Notes: a model not told the origin generated them from the letters alone. Positions 17,240 through 26,569 are shown, counted from the first letter of the stretch. The stretch: 54,370 nucleotides of DNA from DASPHG01 sp963748315 (GCA_963748315.1 CAVVIK010000001.1:1-54370); one strand, 5' to 3'. Made by a program: numbers and translations.

Positions 17240-19534
17240 ATGAGGGGGGCTGGACTTGCCTTGCTGGCGCTGCTGCTGCTCGCGGCGCCCGCGCATGGAG
17301 CGGAGACGAAGTACTCGGTCGCGAACGGTTGCTTCGCGGTCGCGTCCGGCGCGCCCGAGGGGCCGTACCGGATGAAGGCGACGACGCTGGCGCAGTACCT
17401 CCTCTACACGCAGGACGAGCAGTTCCTGACCCCCGACGGCCCCGCGGCGGCGCCCAGCGAGGCCGCCGAATGGCGCGCGACGGAGGCGGGCGGCGCGATC
17501 GAGCTCGAGTCGCTCGAGGGCGGTGCGAAGCTGACCCTCGGGAAGCGCGCGAGCGGCTGTCCGCGGTACCCGGAGATAGAGCTGAGTGTCAGCGGCAAGC
17601 CGCTCACGACGCCGTTCCCGTTCGGCGAGGTTCGCGGCCTGCTCGAGGGACACATCCACGGAATGGCGTTCGAGTTCCTCGGTGGGAGCGCGCACTGCGG
17701 CCGGCCGTGGGACGAGTACGGCGCGCCGTACGCGCTCGTGGACTGCCCCGACCACGCGGCGACGAACGGCTGTGGCGCGGTGCTCGAGACCGCGCTGGCC
17801 GGAAGCACCTGTCACGACCCGTCCGGCTGGCCGGAGTTCGAGGGCTGGCCGAACCACGCGCTGATGACGCACGAGCAGACGTACTACCGCTGGCTCCAGC
17901 GCGCGTGGATGGGAGGGCTGCGCCTCTACGTGAACCTGTTCGTGGAGAACAGCGTCCTGTGCGAGCTCTACCCGCTCAAGCGGAACTCGTGCGACGAGAT
18001 GGACAGCGTCCGGCTGCAGGCACGGGACATCTACGAGCTCCAGGACTACATCGACGCGCAGAGCGGCGGGCCGGGCAAGGGCTTCTACCGGATCGTCACC
18101 AACCCGTTCGAGGCCAGGCGGGTGATCGCGAACGGGAAGATGGCCGTCGTGCTCGGGATCGAGGTCTCCGAGCTGTTCAACTGCAGCCATTACGACTACG
18201 TCCCGGACTGCAACAAGGACGACATCGACCGCCAGCTCGACGAGGTCTACAAGCTGGGCGTGCGCGACATGGAGCTCGTCAACAAGTTCGACAACGCGCT
18301 CGCCGGAGTGGCGGGCGACGGCGGTGCCGCCGGCCCGGTCGTCAACAACGGAAACAAGTACGAGACCGACACCTACTGGGACTTCGAGACGTGCCAGACG
18401 ACCGAGGGCGACAAGGAGCAGCCCGCGCTTCCGCGTGACGCGCTCATAGGCAACGGGCTCGCCGCCCTCCTCCCGCCCGGATCGGCGCCCGTCTATCCCG
18501 AGGGGCCGCACTGCAACACACGCGGCCTTACCGACCTTGGCGAGTACCTCGTCCGCCGGATGATGGAGAAGCGGATGATCATCGACCCGGACCACCTCAG
18601 CCAGGCTGCGCGCGACGAGCTCCTCGCGGTGACCGAGTCGAAGCGTTACTCCGGCCTGATCTCGAGCCACAGCTGGTCGAACGAGAAGGACTACCCGCGC
18701 ATCTACGACTCGGGCGGTGTCGTGGCGCCGAGCGACAACAGCACCGAGGGCTACTACGAGGACTGGAAGCGGCTGCGCAGCGAGCGCGACCGCACCTACT
18801 TCTACGGAATCGGCTTCGGCGCGGATATGAACGGCTTCAGCGCTTCCGCCGGCCCGCTCGACGAGGAGCACCAGATCAAGTACCCGTTCAAGTCGTTCGA
18901 CGGCGGGGTGACGATCGACAAGCAGCAGAGCGGCGAGCGGACCTTCGACATCAACGAGGACGGCATCGCGCACTACGGCCTGTTCCCGGACTGGGTCGAG
19001 GGCCTCCGCCAGTACGGCGGCGACGCGATCGTGAACGACATGGCGAACGGCGCGGAGGCTTACCTCCAGATGTGGGAGCGCGCGGAGGGAGTGCCCGGGC
19101 CGCGCTGCCGGTCGCGCAGCAGCGACATGAGGCGCAAGGGCGTGCGCCGGGTCGAGCTCGGCCTCCCGGCGGATCAGCTGCTGCGCCGGGCCGGACAGCC
19201 CCAGGATCGCGATGGCCGAGTGTGGCGCTGGTGCCTGAACAAGCGCGCGCTCGACAAGGTCGCCATCACGGCGGTGCTGACACGGCGTGGCCGCTCGGCG
19301 CTCGTCGCTACGCAGGCACGTGGACAGCGCGCCGGGAAGGTCGCCGTCGGCGACAAGCGCAGGCGGGTCGCGCGTCATGCCGAGCGGCGCGGGCGCGGAC
19401 TGTGGACGACCTCCGCGGGCGGCGGCCGCAGCTTCGTCTACGGCGTCCGCGGCCGCCGGGTGCGGTTCGCCGCGGTCGCGACGCATGCCGCGGCGAATAA
19501 CGTGCGCCGCTACGTGAGGCTGGGGGACCTGTGA
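17240..19534 (+). CDS. Secreted metal-dependent hydrolase, membrane-dipeptidase (M19)-like
   Basis: This encodes 764 residues from ATG 17240 with a signal peptide (GLALLALLLLAAPAHGAE). The TIM-barrel-type metal site begins with EGHIHGMAFEF (H-x-H at about 138 and 140). Later elements are MELVNKFDNALAG, MIIDPDHLSQAARDELL (compare the M19 'DLSH' strand) and YSGLISSHSWSN (SxSH/SHS strand). Family members are annotated as dipeptidase- or discoidin-linked proteins in actinobacteria. The C-terminal 170 residues are Arg-rich and Ig-like. The stop overlaps the ATG of the acylase gene (TGATG), so the two are almost certainly co-translated. Confidence 0.72.
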   Translation: MRGAGLALLALLLLAAPAHGAETKYSVANGCFAVASGAPEGPYRMKATTLAQYLLYTQDEQFLTPDGPAAAPSEAAEWRATEAGGAIELESLEGGAKLTLGKRASGCPRYPEIELSVSGKPLTTPFPFGEVRGLLEGHIHGMAFEFLGGSAHCGRPWDEYGAPYALVDCPDHAATNGCGAVLETALAGSTCHDPSGWPEFEGWPNHALMTHEQTYYRWLQRAWMGGLRLYVNLFVENSVLCELYPLKRNSCDEMDSVRLQARDIYELQDYIDAQSGGPGKGFYRIVTNPFEARRVIANGKMAVVLGIEVSELFNCSHYDYVPDCNKDDIDRQLDEVYKLGVRDMELVNKFDNALAGVAGDGGAAGPVVNNGNKYETDTYWDFETCQTTEGDKEQPALPRDALIGNGLAALLPPGSAPVYPEGPHCNTRGLTDLGEYLVRRMMEKRMIIDPDHLSQAARDELLAVTESKRYSGLISSHSWSNEKDYPRIYDSGGVVAPSDNSTEGYYEDWKRLRSERDRTYFYGIGFGADMNGFSASAGPLDEEHQIKYPFKSFDGGVTIDKQQSGERTFDINEDGIAHYGLFPDWVEGLRQYGGDAIVNDMANGAEAYLQMWERAEGVPGPRCRSRSSDMRRKGVRRVELGLPADQLLRRAGQPQDRDGRVWRWCLNKRALDKVAITAVLTRRGRSALVATQARGQRAGKVAVGDKRRRVARHAERRGRGLWTTSAGGGRSFVYGVRGRRVRFAAVATHAAANNVRRYVRLGDL

Positions 19535-21938
19535 TGAGGCGACTGCTGACGCAGCCGCTGTGGCCGCGCTCACGGTCGCACCCGCGGCTGAGGCGAAGCC
19601 GCTCGAGGCGAAGATCCAGCGGACGAAGTACGGCGTGCCGCACATCACCGCGAAGAACATCAAGAGCCTTGCCGCCGGCTTCGCGTATGCGTTCGCGCGC
19701 GACGACCTCTGCACGATCGCGGAGGAGTACGTCACGGTCAACGCGGAGCGGTCGAAGTTCTTCGGGCCAGACAAGACGTGGTACTTCTCGGGCAACGGGT
19801 CGGTGTACCCGAACCTCGAGGCCGACTTCTACTTCCAGTGGGTGAAGCAGCGGGGGATGGTCGAGGAGCTGGTCGCCCAGAAGCCGCCGAACGGACCGCT
19901 GCCGGACGTGCGCAAGGGCGTCCGCGGATACGTGCGGGGCTACAACCAGTACCTCCGCGACACCGGCGTCGACAACATCCCCGACCGCCGCTGCCGCGGC
20001 GAGGAGTGGGTGCGGCCGATCAAGCCGATCGACGTCTACCGGCGCTTCTTCCAGCTCGGCATTCTCGCGAGCTCCGGCGCGGTGATCGAGGGCATCACCG
20101 GCGCGGCGCCCACCTCGCCGGCCGCGGCGAGCGCGCAGGACGATCGTCGCAACCAGATGCTGGCGAGCGGTGAGGGGCTCGAGCGGCTCCAGCCCGACAT
20201 CGGCTCCAACGCCTACGGGTTCGGCCGCGAGGCGACGGATAACGGGCGCGGCCTCGTGCTGGGGAACCCGCACTTCCCATGGGACGGGTCCGAGCGCCTG
20301 TACCAGTCGCATCTGCGCATCCCCGGTGAGATCAACGTGACCGGCGGATCGCTCTATGGCGTGCCGCTCATCAACATCGGCCACACACGCGGGCTCGCGT
20401 GGTCCCACACCGTCGCAACGGCCTGGCGGTTCACGCCGTTCAAGCTGGAGCTGCCGCCCGGAGACCCGCACTCGTACGTCGTGGACGGCGAGACGAAGCC
20501 GATGGAGGCGACCGAGGTCAAGGTCGCCGACGAGACGCGCACGATCTACTCGACCGAGTACGGCCCGATGATCACCGACCTGGTCGGCATCCCGCTGCCG
20601 TGGACCGAGGGCTCGGGCTTCGCGCTGAAGGACGTCAACGTGACGAACTTCCGCTACCTCAACCATTTCATCGAGAACAACCGCGCCCAGACCGTGGCCG
20701 AGTACGACGCGATCCAGCGCAAGTACCAGGGCATCCCGTGGGTGAACTCGATCGCGGCGGACAGCCAAGGCAACGCCTACTACTCGATGCAGGGGGCGAT
20801 CCCGTACGTCCCGGACGATCTCGCGGCCGAGTGCAATGTCCTCCAGCCTGGGTTCGACACGCTCGGCCTGCCGGTGCTCGACGGCTCCCGCTCCGAGTGC
20901 GACTGGCGCTCGAGCGACGACGCGACGGCGCCGGGCACGTTCCCGCCCGACGAGGTGCCGACGCTGATCAGGCCGGACTACGTCACGAACGGGAACGACA
21001 GCCACTGGCTCTCGAACCCCGAGGAGCCGCTCACGGGTTTCGACCGCATCATCGGCATCGAGGAGGCCGAGCGGACGCTGCGCACGCGGCTGGGCCTGAT
21101 CCAGGTCGCGGAACGGCTCGCGGGCGAGGACGGCCTGCCCGGGAATCGCTTCAACCGCAAGCTGCTCCAGAAGGTCGCTCTCGGCAACCGCCAGTACGCC
21201 GGCGAGCTGTGGCGCGACAGCGTGGTGTCGATGTGCGAGAGCGCGCCCGGCGGCTACCTGCTCGGCTCGTCCGGGCCCGTCGATGTGAGCGGCGCCTGCG
21301 AGCCGCTCGCGAAGTGGGACCTGCACGACAACCTCGACTCGAACGGCGCGATCCTGTTCCGGCGGTTCGTGTCCCAGGTCATGAACGAGTTCACGACGCT
21401 GCCGACGGGGCTACAGGGCGGGACGACGCCCGGGATGGAGACCGTGTTCACGACGCCGTTCTCGGTCAACGACCCGGTTCATACGCCGAGCGGCCTGAAC
21501 ACGGCGAACCCGATCGTCCAGGGCGCGCTCGCCGACGCCGTCTCCGATCTCGAGGGTGCCGGCATCCCGTTCGACGCGCCGCTCCGCGGGCACCAGTACG
21601 AGGTGCGCGGCGGCGACACGATCCCGATCCACGGCGGCCCGGGCCAGCTCGGCGTCTTCAACGCGATTAACGTCAGCTGGGATCCGGAGCACGACGGCTA
21701 CGGCGACGTCGAGCACGGCTCGAGCTTCATCATGGCCGCGCAGTTCGTGGACGGAAAATGTCCCGTAAGCGCGGGGACCTTCGTCACCTACAGCGAAAGC
21801 GAGAACCCGCGCTCCCGCCACGCGAACGACTACACGCACGCGTTCTCCCAAAAGCGCTGGAACCACGTGCCTTTCTGCCGGAACCAGGTCCGGCGCAAGG
21901 CGCTCTCGACGAAGCGCGTCGTGTTCAAGCGCCGGTAG
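19534..21938 (+). CDS. Secreted penicillin acylase/acyl-homoserine-lactone-acylase-family Ntn hydrolase, frameshift in signal peptide
   Basis: The true start is probably ATG 19534, giving MRRLLT, then one lost base near 19552, then AAVAALTVAPAAEA: together a normal signal peptide. The remaining frame (also open from GTG 19560) runs to 21938, about 790 residues. The alpha chain starts EAKIQRTKYGVPHITAKN. The autoproteolysis site is G-SNAYGFG, with the Ser nucleophile at 20205-20207; later motifs are LVLGNPHFPW and YGVPLINIGHTRGLAWSHT. This is the layout of aculeacin-A/PvdQ/QuiP-type acylases, which cleave acyl amides such as lipopeptide tails or AHLs. The substrate is not determinable here. 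Confidence 0.88.
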
Positions 21939-22005
21939 TTCGAGAGCAGCCGCGCCTGACGGCACTCGTCAACCTCGCGCACTTCGGCGCGTTGATTCAC
22001 CGGGG

Positions 22006-22620
22006 ATGGCGCCGCTCGAGCGGACAGATGACGACTTGGATGACGAGCCGGTCCCGGGGCTGCCGGAGCTCGCCGAGCTGCTCGAGGAGCGGGATGCCGA
22101 GCTCAACGCGCACGGGGTGCGGGTCGCCGAGTACGCGGAGCAGATCGCGCGGGAGATGGGCCTGCCGGTGCCCGCGATCGGGCGGGTGCGGGCTGCGGCA
22201 CGGCTCCATGACCTCGGCAAGGTCTGGATCGCGCGCGACATCCTCGAAAAGCCCGGCCCGCTCAACGACAAGGAGTGGGGCGAGATCCGGCGCCACCCCC
22301 GCCTGGCCGCGCAGGCGCTCCGCGTGGGCGGATCTCACGACGTGGCCGCGATCGTCGACGCCCACCACGAGCGGCCTGACGCCGCGGGCTATCCGGACGG
22401 AATCCCTTCGGCGTATACGCCGGTCGAGGCCCAGATCGTCGCGGTCGCAGACGTCTACGACGCGATGCTCTCCGAGCGGCCGTATGCGCCGGCTCGCACC
22501 GCCGAAGGGGCAAGGAAGGAGCTCGAGCGGGTCGCCGCGACCCAGCTGGACGCGAACGTGGTCGAGGCGTTTCTACGCGTGCTGGACAGCCCGCCGCGGG
22601 CGCGCGCTGCCGCTTCGTAG
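22006..22620 (+). CDS. HD-GYP domain protein (putative cyclic-di-GMP phosphodiesterase)
   Basis: This is a 204-residue, single-domain protein. The N-terminus is acidic (LERTDDDLDDEP), then the HD-GYP core follows: ARLHDLGKVWIARDIL (HD), EIRRHPRLAAQAL, IVDAHHERPDAAGYPDGI (HH...GYP), and ADVYDAMLSERPY. All metal-ligand positions of the family appear present. HD-GYP proteins hydrolyse c-di-GMP or related nucleotides. There is no sensor, receiver or membrane segment, so its input is unknown. It overlaps the opposite-strand small gene by 48 bp. Confidence 0.87.
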   Translation: MAPLERTDDDLDDEPVPGLPELAELLEERDAELNAHGVRVAEYAEQIAREMGLPVPAIGRVRAAARLHDLGKVWIARDILEKPGPLNDKEWGEIRRHPRLAAQALRVGGSHDVAAIVDAHHERPDAAGYPDGIPSAYTPVEAQIVAVADVYDAMLSERPYAPARTAEGARKELERVAATQLDANVVEAFLRVLDSPPRARAAAS

Positions 22621-22893
22621 CGGGCCGCACGCGACGAGCCGCTCCCACATCTCGTCCGCGGTGATGGCGCTCCAGCGGTCCATCTCTACGAGGAGCGACA
22701 GCGCCAAGGCTGCCTTGCCCCGCAGCTCGTCGAGCTCGCCGTCCGAGTCGTCGCGGGCCAGCAGCATGCCTTCGGCGACGTCGAGCAGAAGCGCCTTTTC
22801 GTCGTCTGCGAGCGCCTCCTGCGTTAAGAGTTCGAGCTCGGTACGAACCCTCCGGTATGCGTCATAGCGGCGTGCTGTCAACGGATTCCTCAC
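22573..22893 (-). CDS. Conserved-looking helical hypothetical protein
   Basis: This encodes 106 residues from ATG 22893. It is almost entirely helical and charged: RRYDAYRRVRTELELLTQE, LLLDVAEGMLLARDDSD, and ELRGKAALALSLLVEMDRW. No recognised domain, signal or membrane segment is present. It overlaps the 3' end of the HD-GYP gene on the other strand. The balanced Leu/Ala heptad pattern and the Glu/Asp content argue for a real gene rather than an antisense shadow. Its function is unknown. Confidence 0.55.
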   Translation of the reverse strand: MRNPLTARRYDAYRRVRTELELLTQEALADDEKALLLDVAEGMLLARDDSDGELDELRGKAALALSLLVEMDRWSAITADEMWERLVACGPLRSGSARPRRAVQHA

Positions 22894-22952
22894 GATTTGC
22901 AGGAGGTCCGCGACTGGCCGCTGCGGTGCCGATCGGTCCCGTACTGGTTTTT

Positions 22953-22980
22953 CCCGCGTGAGCGAATGGACAAACGCGGG
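22953..22980. repeat. Inverted repeat in the divergent intergenic region before mpsC
   Basis: The arms CCCGCGT (22953-22959) and ACGCGGG (22974-22980) are perfect reverse complements separated by 14 bases. The region 22894-23081 holds no gene that I can support. The repeat could be an operator or a transcript hairpin. There is no T-tract after it. Confidence 0.35.
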
Positions 22981-23081
22981 TGGACGGACTACGGTGAAAG
23001 AGCACGAGCCGCCCGCCTGGTCTCACTCGCTTCTCTTCCTTCCGCGCGGTCCTGCCTGAAGAGGAGCGTCGGAAGGCCTTC

Positions 23082-23462
23082 ATGGATAGCGCGGACGCGG
23101 CGCACGATGGCGCTGGCGACCCTGGCCAGTCCCTCTTATTGGCCGTCTCCAACGAGATGGTACGGATCTACAAGGAGCAGTTCGGGCGCGGCCCCACGAA
23201 GGTCCGCACCGACTGGGCTGGGCCGGATGTGATCCTCTGCACACTCCGGGACAGCTTCACGCCCGCCGAGAAGAATCTGGCGGCGATGGGCGAGCTTCAC
23301 CGCCTGCGAGACACGCGGATGTTTTTCCAGTACGCGACCGAAGCGGAGTTCACCGCCGCAATCGAGCGACTGGTCGAACGCAAGGTCGTCGCGTTCGTCA
23401 GCGGCATCGACGCCAGGACGGACGTGTCCACGGAGATCTTCTACTTCGAGCCGCAGGACTAG
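23082..23462 (+). CDS. DUF2294/MpsC-family protein
   Basis: This encodes 126 residues from ATG 23082. It contains the DUF2294 signature SNEMVRIYKEQFGRGPTK, then DVILCTLRDSFTPAEKNL, LRDTRMFFQYATEAEF and AFVSGIDARTDVSTEIFY. The family was named MpsC (Na+-translocating membrane-potential generating system), but the protein is soluble and small, and copies like this occur alone. No partner membrane genes are nearby, so bioenergetic function is not implied here. GAGGAGCG at 23060-23067 is purine-rich but 14 nt from the ATG. Confidence 0.85.
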   Translation: MDSADAAHDGAGDPGQSLLLAVSNEMVRIYKEQFGRGPTKVRTDWAGPDVILCTLRDSFTPAEKNLAAMGELHRLRDTRMFFQYATEAEFTAAIERLVERKVVAFVSGIDARTDVSTEIFYFEPQD

Positions 23463-23511
23463 CGGCCGGCATACTGCGCCTGCTCGGCGCAAGCGTCGTT
23501 ATCTTCGGCCG

Positions 23512-25128
23512 ATCGTCCGCGCCACCCTCCTAGCACTCGGTCTGTCCCTCGTCGCGGCCTCCGGCGCTTTCGCTCAGGACGGCCCGACTGAGCTGCCGGT
23601 GCCTCCTCGGGCCGACTGCGGGCCGGGCGCGCGGCCCGAGCCGGGGCTACAGGGGCGCGTGCCCGCCGACGTCCCGGACGACGGCTACGTGTGCAACACG
23701 GAACTCGTGAGCCACGAGGGAAGCGCCGGCGGCTTCAAGGTCGAGCGCTTCGTCGACGCCGCGGGCCATCAGTGCGCCTACTACGACACGACGCTGCTCT
23801 TCCCAGTGCAGGCGATCCAGCAGCTGCGAGACCAGTCGACCGGCGTAGCCGTCGTCGACATGACCGACCCCGAGCATCCGGTGCGGACGGAGACTCTCAA
23901 GACGCCCGCGATGCAGACCCCGCACGAGTCACTCGTCCTGAACGAGAAGCGCGGCCTGCTGGTGGCGGTGATGGGCAACCCGGCGTTCAATCCCGGCGTC
24001 GTCGACGTCTACGACGTGAACGCGGACTGCCGGCACCCGGTGCTGCAGTCCAGCTCTCCGGTGGGCCTGCTCGGGCACGAGAGCGGCTTCGCTCCAGACG
24101 GGAACACGTTCTACGCGACGTCGCTCTTCAACGGCAGCATCACAGCGGTCGACCTGACCGACCCGAAGCTGCCGCGGCCGCTCGGCGTCTACAACTACCC
24201 GTCGCACGGCTTCGCGCTGTCGAGGGACGGCAACCGCGGCTACATCGCCGCTTACAACGAGGGCCTGGTGGTGGTCGACACGAGCGAGATCCAGGGCCGC
24301 GCGCCGAGCCCGCAGATGCCCGCGATCAGTCAGCTCGACTGGCCGTACCGGAGCGTGCCGCAGATCAACATCCCGGTCACGATCGGCGGCAGGCCCTACC
24401 TGGTCGAGGTGGACGAGTTCGCCACCGACGAGCAGGGGAACTATCAGCTCGAGGGGAACGGCCCGCACGTCGGGGCGGCGCGCATCATCGACATCTCAGA
24501 CGAGCGCGAGCCGGTGGTCGTGTCGAACATCCGGCTCGAGGTCAACCAGCCCAAGTACCGCGACCAGATTGCCGGCGACCCCGGGGCGTCAAGCCCGGTG
24601 CAGGGCTATGCCGCCCACTACTGCGGCGTGCCGCGGCAGAACGACCCGCCGATCGTCGCGTGCTCCTTCATCGCGTCCGGCATGCGTGTCTTCGACATCC
24701 GTGACCCCTACCACCCGGCCGAAATGGCGTACTTCGTCGCGCCACCCGCGCCAAGCCCCGTCGTAGCCGAGCGGAGCAACTTCGCGATGTCGAAGCCATC
24801 GTTCGATGCCGCGCGCCGGACGGTCTGGTACAGCGACGGGAATAGCGGGCTGTACGCCGTGCGGCTGACGAACCGGGCGTGGCCCGTCGGGTCCGCGCCC
24901 CGCTGCGTGCGCCGGCGCAGCTTCGTCCTCCGCCTGCCGCGGCGGCTGCGCTCGGCGAAGGTGAAGGTGGACGGCCGCCGGGTGCGGGTGCGCCGCCGCG
25001 GGGGTCGGCTGCGCACCCGCGTGAGTCTGAGCGGCAAACGCGATGGTGAGCTGGCGGTGGTGCGGATAGTGGGCCGGACGCGCGCCGGCGAGCGCGTCGT
25101 GCGTACGCGCCGATACCGCGCCTGCTAG
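23512..25128 (+). CDS. Secreted LVIVD-repeat beta-propeller protein, 5' end unclear
   Basis: The first standard in-frame start is GTG 23599. However, the same frame upstream encodes a convincing signal peptide (ATLLALGLSLVAASGAFAQD, 23521-23580) with no ATG/GTG/TTG before it, so the real start lies near 23490-23512 and may be mis-sequenced. The mature protein of about 510 residues has LVIVD-type blades: GVAVVDMTDPEHPVR, GSITAVDLTDPKLPRPLG, EGLVVVDTSEIQGR, GMRVFDIRDPYHPAEM. The C-terminus is Arg-rich and Ig-like (VKVDGRRVRVRRRGG). LVIVD proteins are surface propellers of unknown ligand. The gene follows mpsC closely. Confidence 0.78.
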   Translation: MVRATLLALGLSLVAASGAFAQDGPTELPVPPRADCGPGARPEPGLQGRVPADVPDDGYVCNTELVSHEGSAGGFKVERFVDAAGHQCAYYDTTLLFPVQAIQQLRDQSTGVAVVDMTDPEHPVRTETLKTPAMQTPHESLVLNEKRGLLVAVMGNPAFNPGVVDVYDVNADCRHPVLQSSSPVGLLGHESGFAPDGNTFYATSLFNGSITAVDLTDPKLPRPLGVYNYPSHGFALSRDGNRGYIAAYNEGLVVVDTSEIQGRAPSPQMPAISQLDWPYRSVPQINIPVTIGGRPYLVEVDEFATDEQGNYQLEGNGPHVGAARIIDISDEREPVVVSNIRLEVNQPKYRDQIAGDPGASSPVQGYAAHYCGVPRQNDPPIVACSFIASGMRVFDIRDPYHPAEMAYFVAPPAPSPVVAERSNFAMSKPSFDAARRTVWYSDGNSGLYAVRLTNRAWPVGSAPRCVRRRSFVLRLPRRLRSAKVKVDGRRVRVRRRGGRLRTRVSLSGKRDGELAVVRIVGRTRAGERVVRTRRYRAC

Positions 25129-25143
25129 CGCGCCGCCGGAATC

Positions 25144-25716
25144 TCACGCCCGCTGCCTGATCGTGGCGGCGGGCTCGGCCCAGGCTGTGTCTACCGCGCA
25201 CCAGACCTCGAAGCCGTCCGGGCCTCGATCGACGCCCCACTCGCGCGTGAGCATGGCGACGATCGCCAGCCCGAAGCCGCCGTTGGCCGCGCCGTTCCGG
25301 GATCGGAGCGAGGGCTCGAACCCCGGCCCGCCGTCGCGGACCGAGAGCCACATGTCTCCATTCGCGGCCGTCATCTCCAGGTCGATCGGATCACCCGCTG
25401 CAAGCCCGGCGTGGCGGAGCGAGTTCGTGACGAGCTCGGAGACCACGAGCGCGAGCCTGTCGCGCACGGGCTCGCGCAGCGGCAGGCTCGACACGGCGTG
25501 TCGAGCCTGCGCCGGCGCGTCCAAGCCAGCCCGAAGGCTGCGGCTGACGGTGGGCACCGATTCGGAGACCACCTGCAGCTTCGCTTCGTCAGGGAGCGGC
25601 ACATAGCAGTTGGCGCATACGCCCGCCGTCGAGTAGGCAGCCACACTGTGGCTCAAAAGCCCACACGCGGGACAGCGGTAATACGGCAACTGGCCTGCCT
25701 TCTGCGATCCGCCCAC
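25144..25716 (-). CDS. RsbW-like serine kinase/anti-sigma ATPase with N-terminal zinc ribbon
   Basis: This encodes 190 residues from GTG 25716. The N-terminal 45 residues have two Cys pairs, YRCPACGLL and VCANCYVP, likely a zinc ribbon. The rest is a HATPase_c_2 (GHKL) domain: LALVVSELVTNSLRHAG (N box), LSVRDGGPGFEP (G1 box), GGFGLAIVAMLTREWGVD (G2 box). Proteins of this class phosphorylate anti-anti-sigma factors or bind sigma factors under stress. No anti-anti-sigma gene is adjacent. The zinc ribbon could make it sensitive to redox or metals; that is inference. Confidence 0.82.
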   Translation of the reverse strand: MGGSQKAGQLPYYRCPACGLLSHSVAAYSTAGVCANCYVPLPDEAKLQVVSESVPTVSRSLRAGLDAPAQARHAVSSLPLREPVRDRLALVVSELVTNSLRHAGLAAGDPIDLEMTAANGDMWLSVRDGGPGFEPSLRSRNGAANGGFGLAIVAMLTREWGVDRGPDGFEVWCAVDTAWAEPAATIRQRA

Positions 25717-25858
25717 AACCTCAGAAGAAGGCGGGACGTCTCACGTCGGGGCCCGGCGTTATCCCGCAGGCGCGCTCCCCAGACAGCAGTCGCACGCTCA
25801 CTGAAGAGCGTCGGTTTTGGGAAGTCTACGCCTCGCTCGGCTGATGCGCAAATGCGCC

Positions 25859-25883
25859 AAAAAGGGGCAGCCGAGGCCGCCCC
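25859..25883 (-). terminator. Rho-independent terminator after the csoR-DUF4345 unit
   Basis: On the minus strand the stem GGGGCGGC pairs with GCTGCCCC (one G-T pair) around CTCG and is followed by TTTTT. It begins 7 bases after the DUF4345 stop at 25891-25893, the expected place for the end of the csoR transcript. The 25717-25858 stretch before it contains no gene that I can support. Confidence 0.75.
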
Positions 25884-25890
25884 ATTTTGG

Positions 25891-26271
25891 TTACGGCAAG
25901 CGCACCGCGCGCGCCTGCCACGTCACCAACACGACCGGCAGGCCGAGCTCGAGGCCCATCAGGATCAGCTGCCCCGCCGACGGCCAGTCGGTTGCCGCGG
26001 CCGCGAGAAGCCGGCTCACCCCCGAGAGGAAGAGCAGCCCGGCGAAGACGCGGGCCTCCAGCGTGCGCTCCGCGACGCGCGGAGCGAGCCAGATCAGAAA
26101 CAGACCGGCGCCGATCCACCAGACCGAGTAGAAGCGCAGCTCCGACTCGAGGTTGGGGGAGGGGTCGCCCGGGGACGGCACCGAGTCAGAGCCGAGGAAC
26201 AGCGTGAGCGCGCCGGCCACGATCGGAACGACCGCGACGACGTAGAGCGTCCGCGTGAGGCCTTTAGCCAC
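25891..26271 (-). CDS. DUF4345-family membrane protein
   Basis: This is a 126-residue protein with four predicted transmembrane helices: LYVVAVVPIVAGALTLFLG, FYSVWWIGAGLFLIWLAP, VFAGLLFLSGVSRLLAAA, LILMGLELGLPVVLVTWQA. The spacing and the Y-x-x-W-W-x-G-x-G-L motif match DUF4345 proteins. The function is unknown. It overlaps the 3' end of csoR by 8 bp on the same strand, so the two are probably co-transcribed and controlled by CsoR. Confidence 0.78.
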   Translation of the reverse strand: MAKGLTRTLYVVAVVPIVAGALTLFLGSDSVPSPGDPSPNLESELRFYSVWWIGAGLFLIWLAPRVAERTLEARVFAGLLFLSGVSRLLAAAATDWPSAGQLILMGLELGLPVVLVTWQARAVRLP

Positions 26272-26554
26272 GACGCATTAGCCGGCCGACCGCTCCCATC
26301 AGCTCGTCGGTGAGCTCCTCCGGCGTTCCCTCACCGTGTCCCTCGACGACGCAGTGCCGCGCGTGCTGGTCGAGCAGCCCGAGCGCGACCTTGTCGAGAG
26401 CGGCCTGCACCGCCGCGATCTGCGTCACCACGTCGACGCAGTAGCGGTCCTCATCGACCATCTTCTCGATCCCCCGCACCTGTCCCTCGATCCGGCGGAG
26501 CCGGTTGAGCAGCTGGTCCTTGGTTGCGGTGTACCCGCGCGTCTCGGTGGCCAT
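26264..26554 (-). CDS. csoR: Copper-sensing transcriptional repressor CsoR
   Basis: This encodes 96 residues of the DUF156/CsoR-RcnR fold, beginning with KDQLLNRLRRIEGQVRGI. The copper ligands of CsoR are present as Cys39 (DRYCVDVV), His64 and Cys68 (DQHARHCV). The spacing C-x24-H-x3-C is the same as in the Mycobacterium protein. Apo-CsoR binds operator DNA and is released by Cu(I). A perfect palindrome of the CsoR type lies 15 bp upstream of its start, implying autoregulation. A copper-handling target, the multicopper oxidase, lies 4 kb away rather than in the same operon. Confidence 0.92.
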   Translation of the reverse strand: MATETRGYTATKDQLLNRLRRIEGQVRGIEKMVDEDRYCVDVVTQIAAVQAALDKVALGLLDQHARHCVVEGHGEGTPEELTDELMGAVGRLMRRG

Positions 26555-26569
26555 CGGGACAGCGTACCG

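Noticed and set aside
25717..25858. Possible small gene in the gap between the anti-sigma kinase and the terminator
   Set aside because: No frame there has a start with plausible ribosome binding or a recognisable protein pattern.
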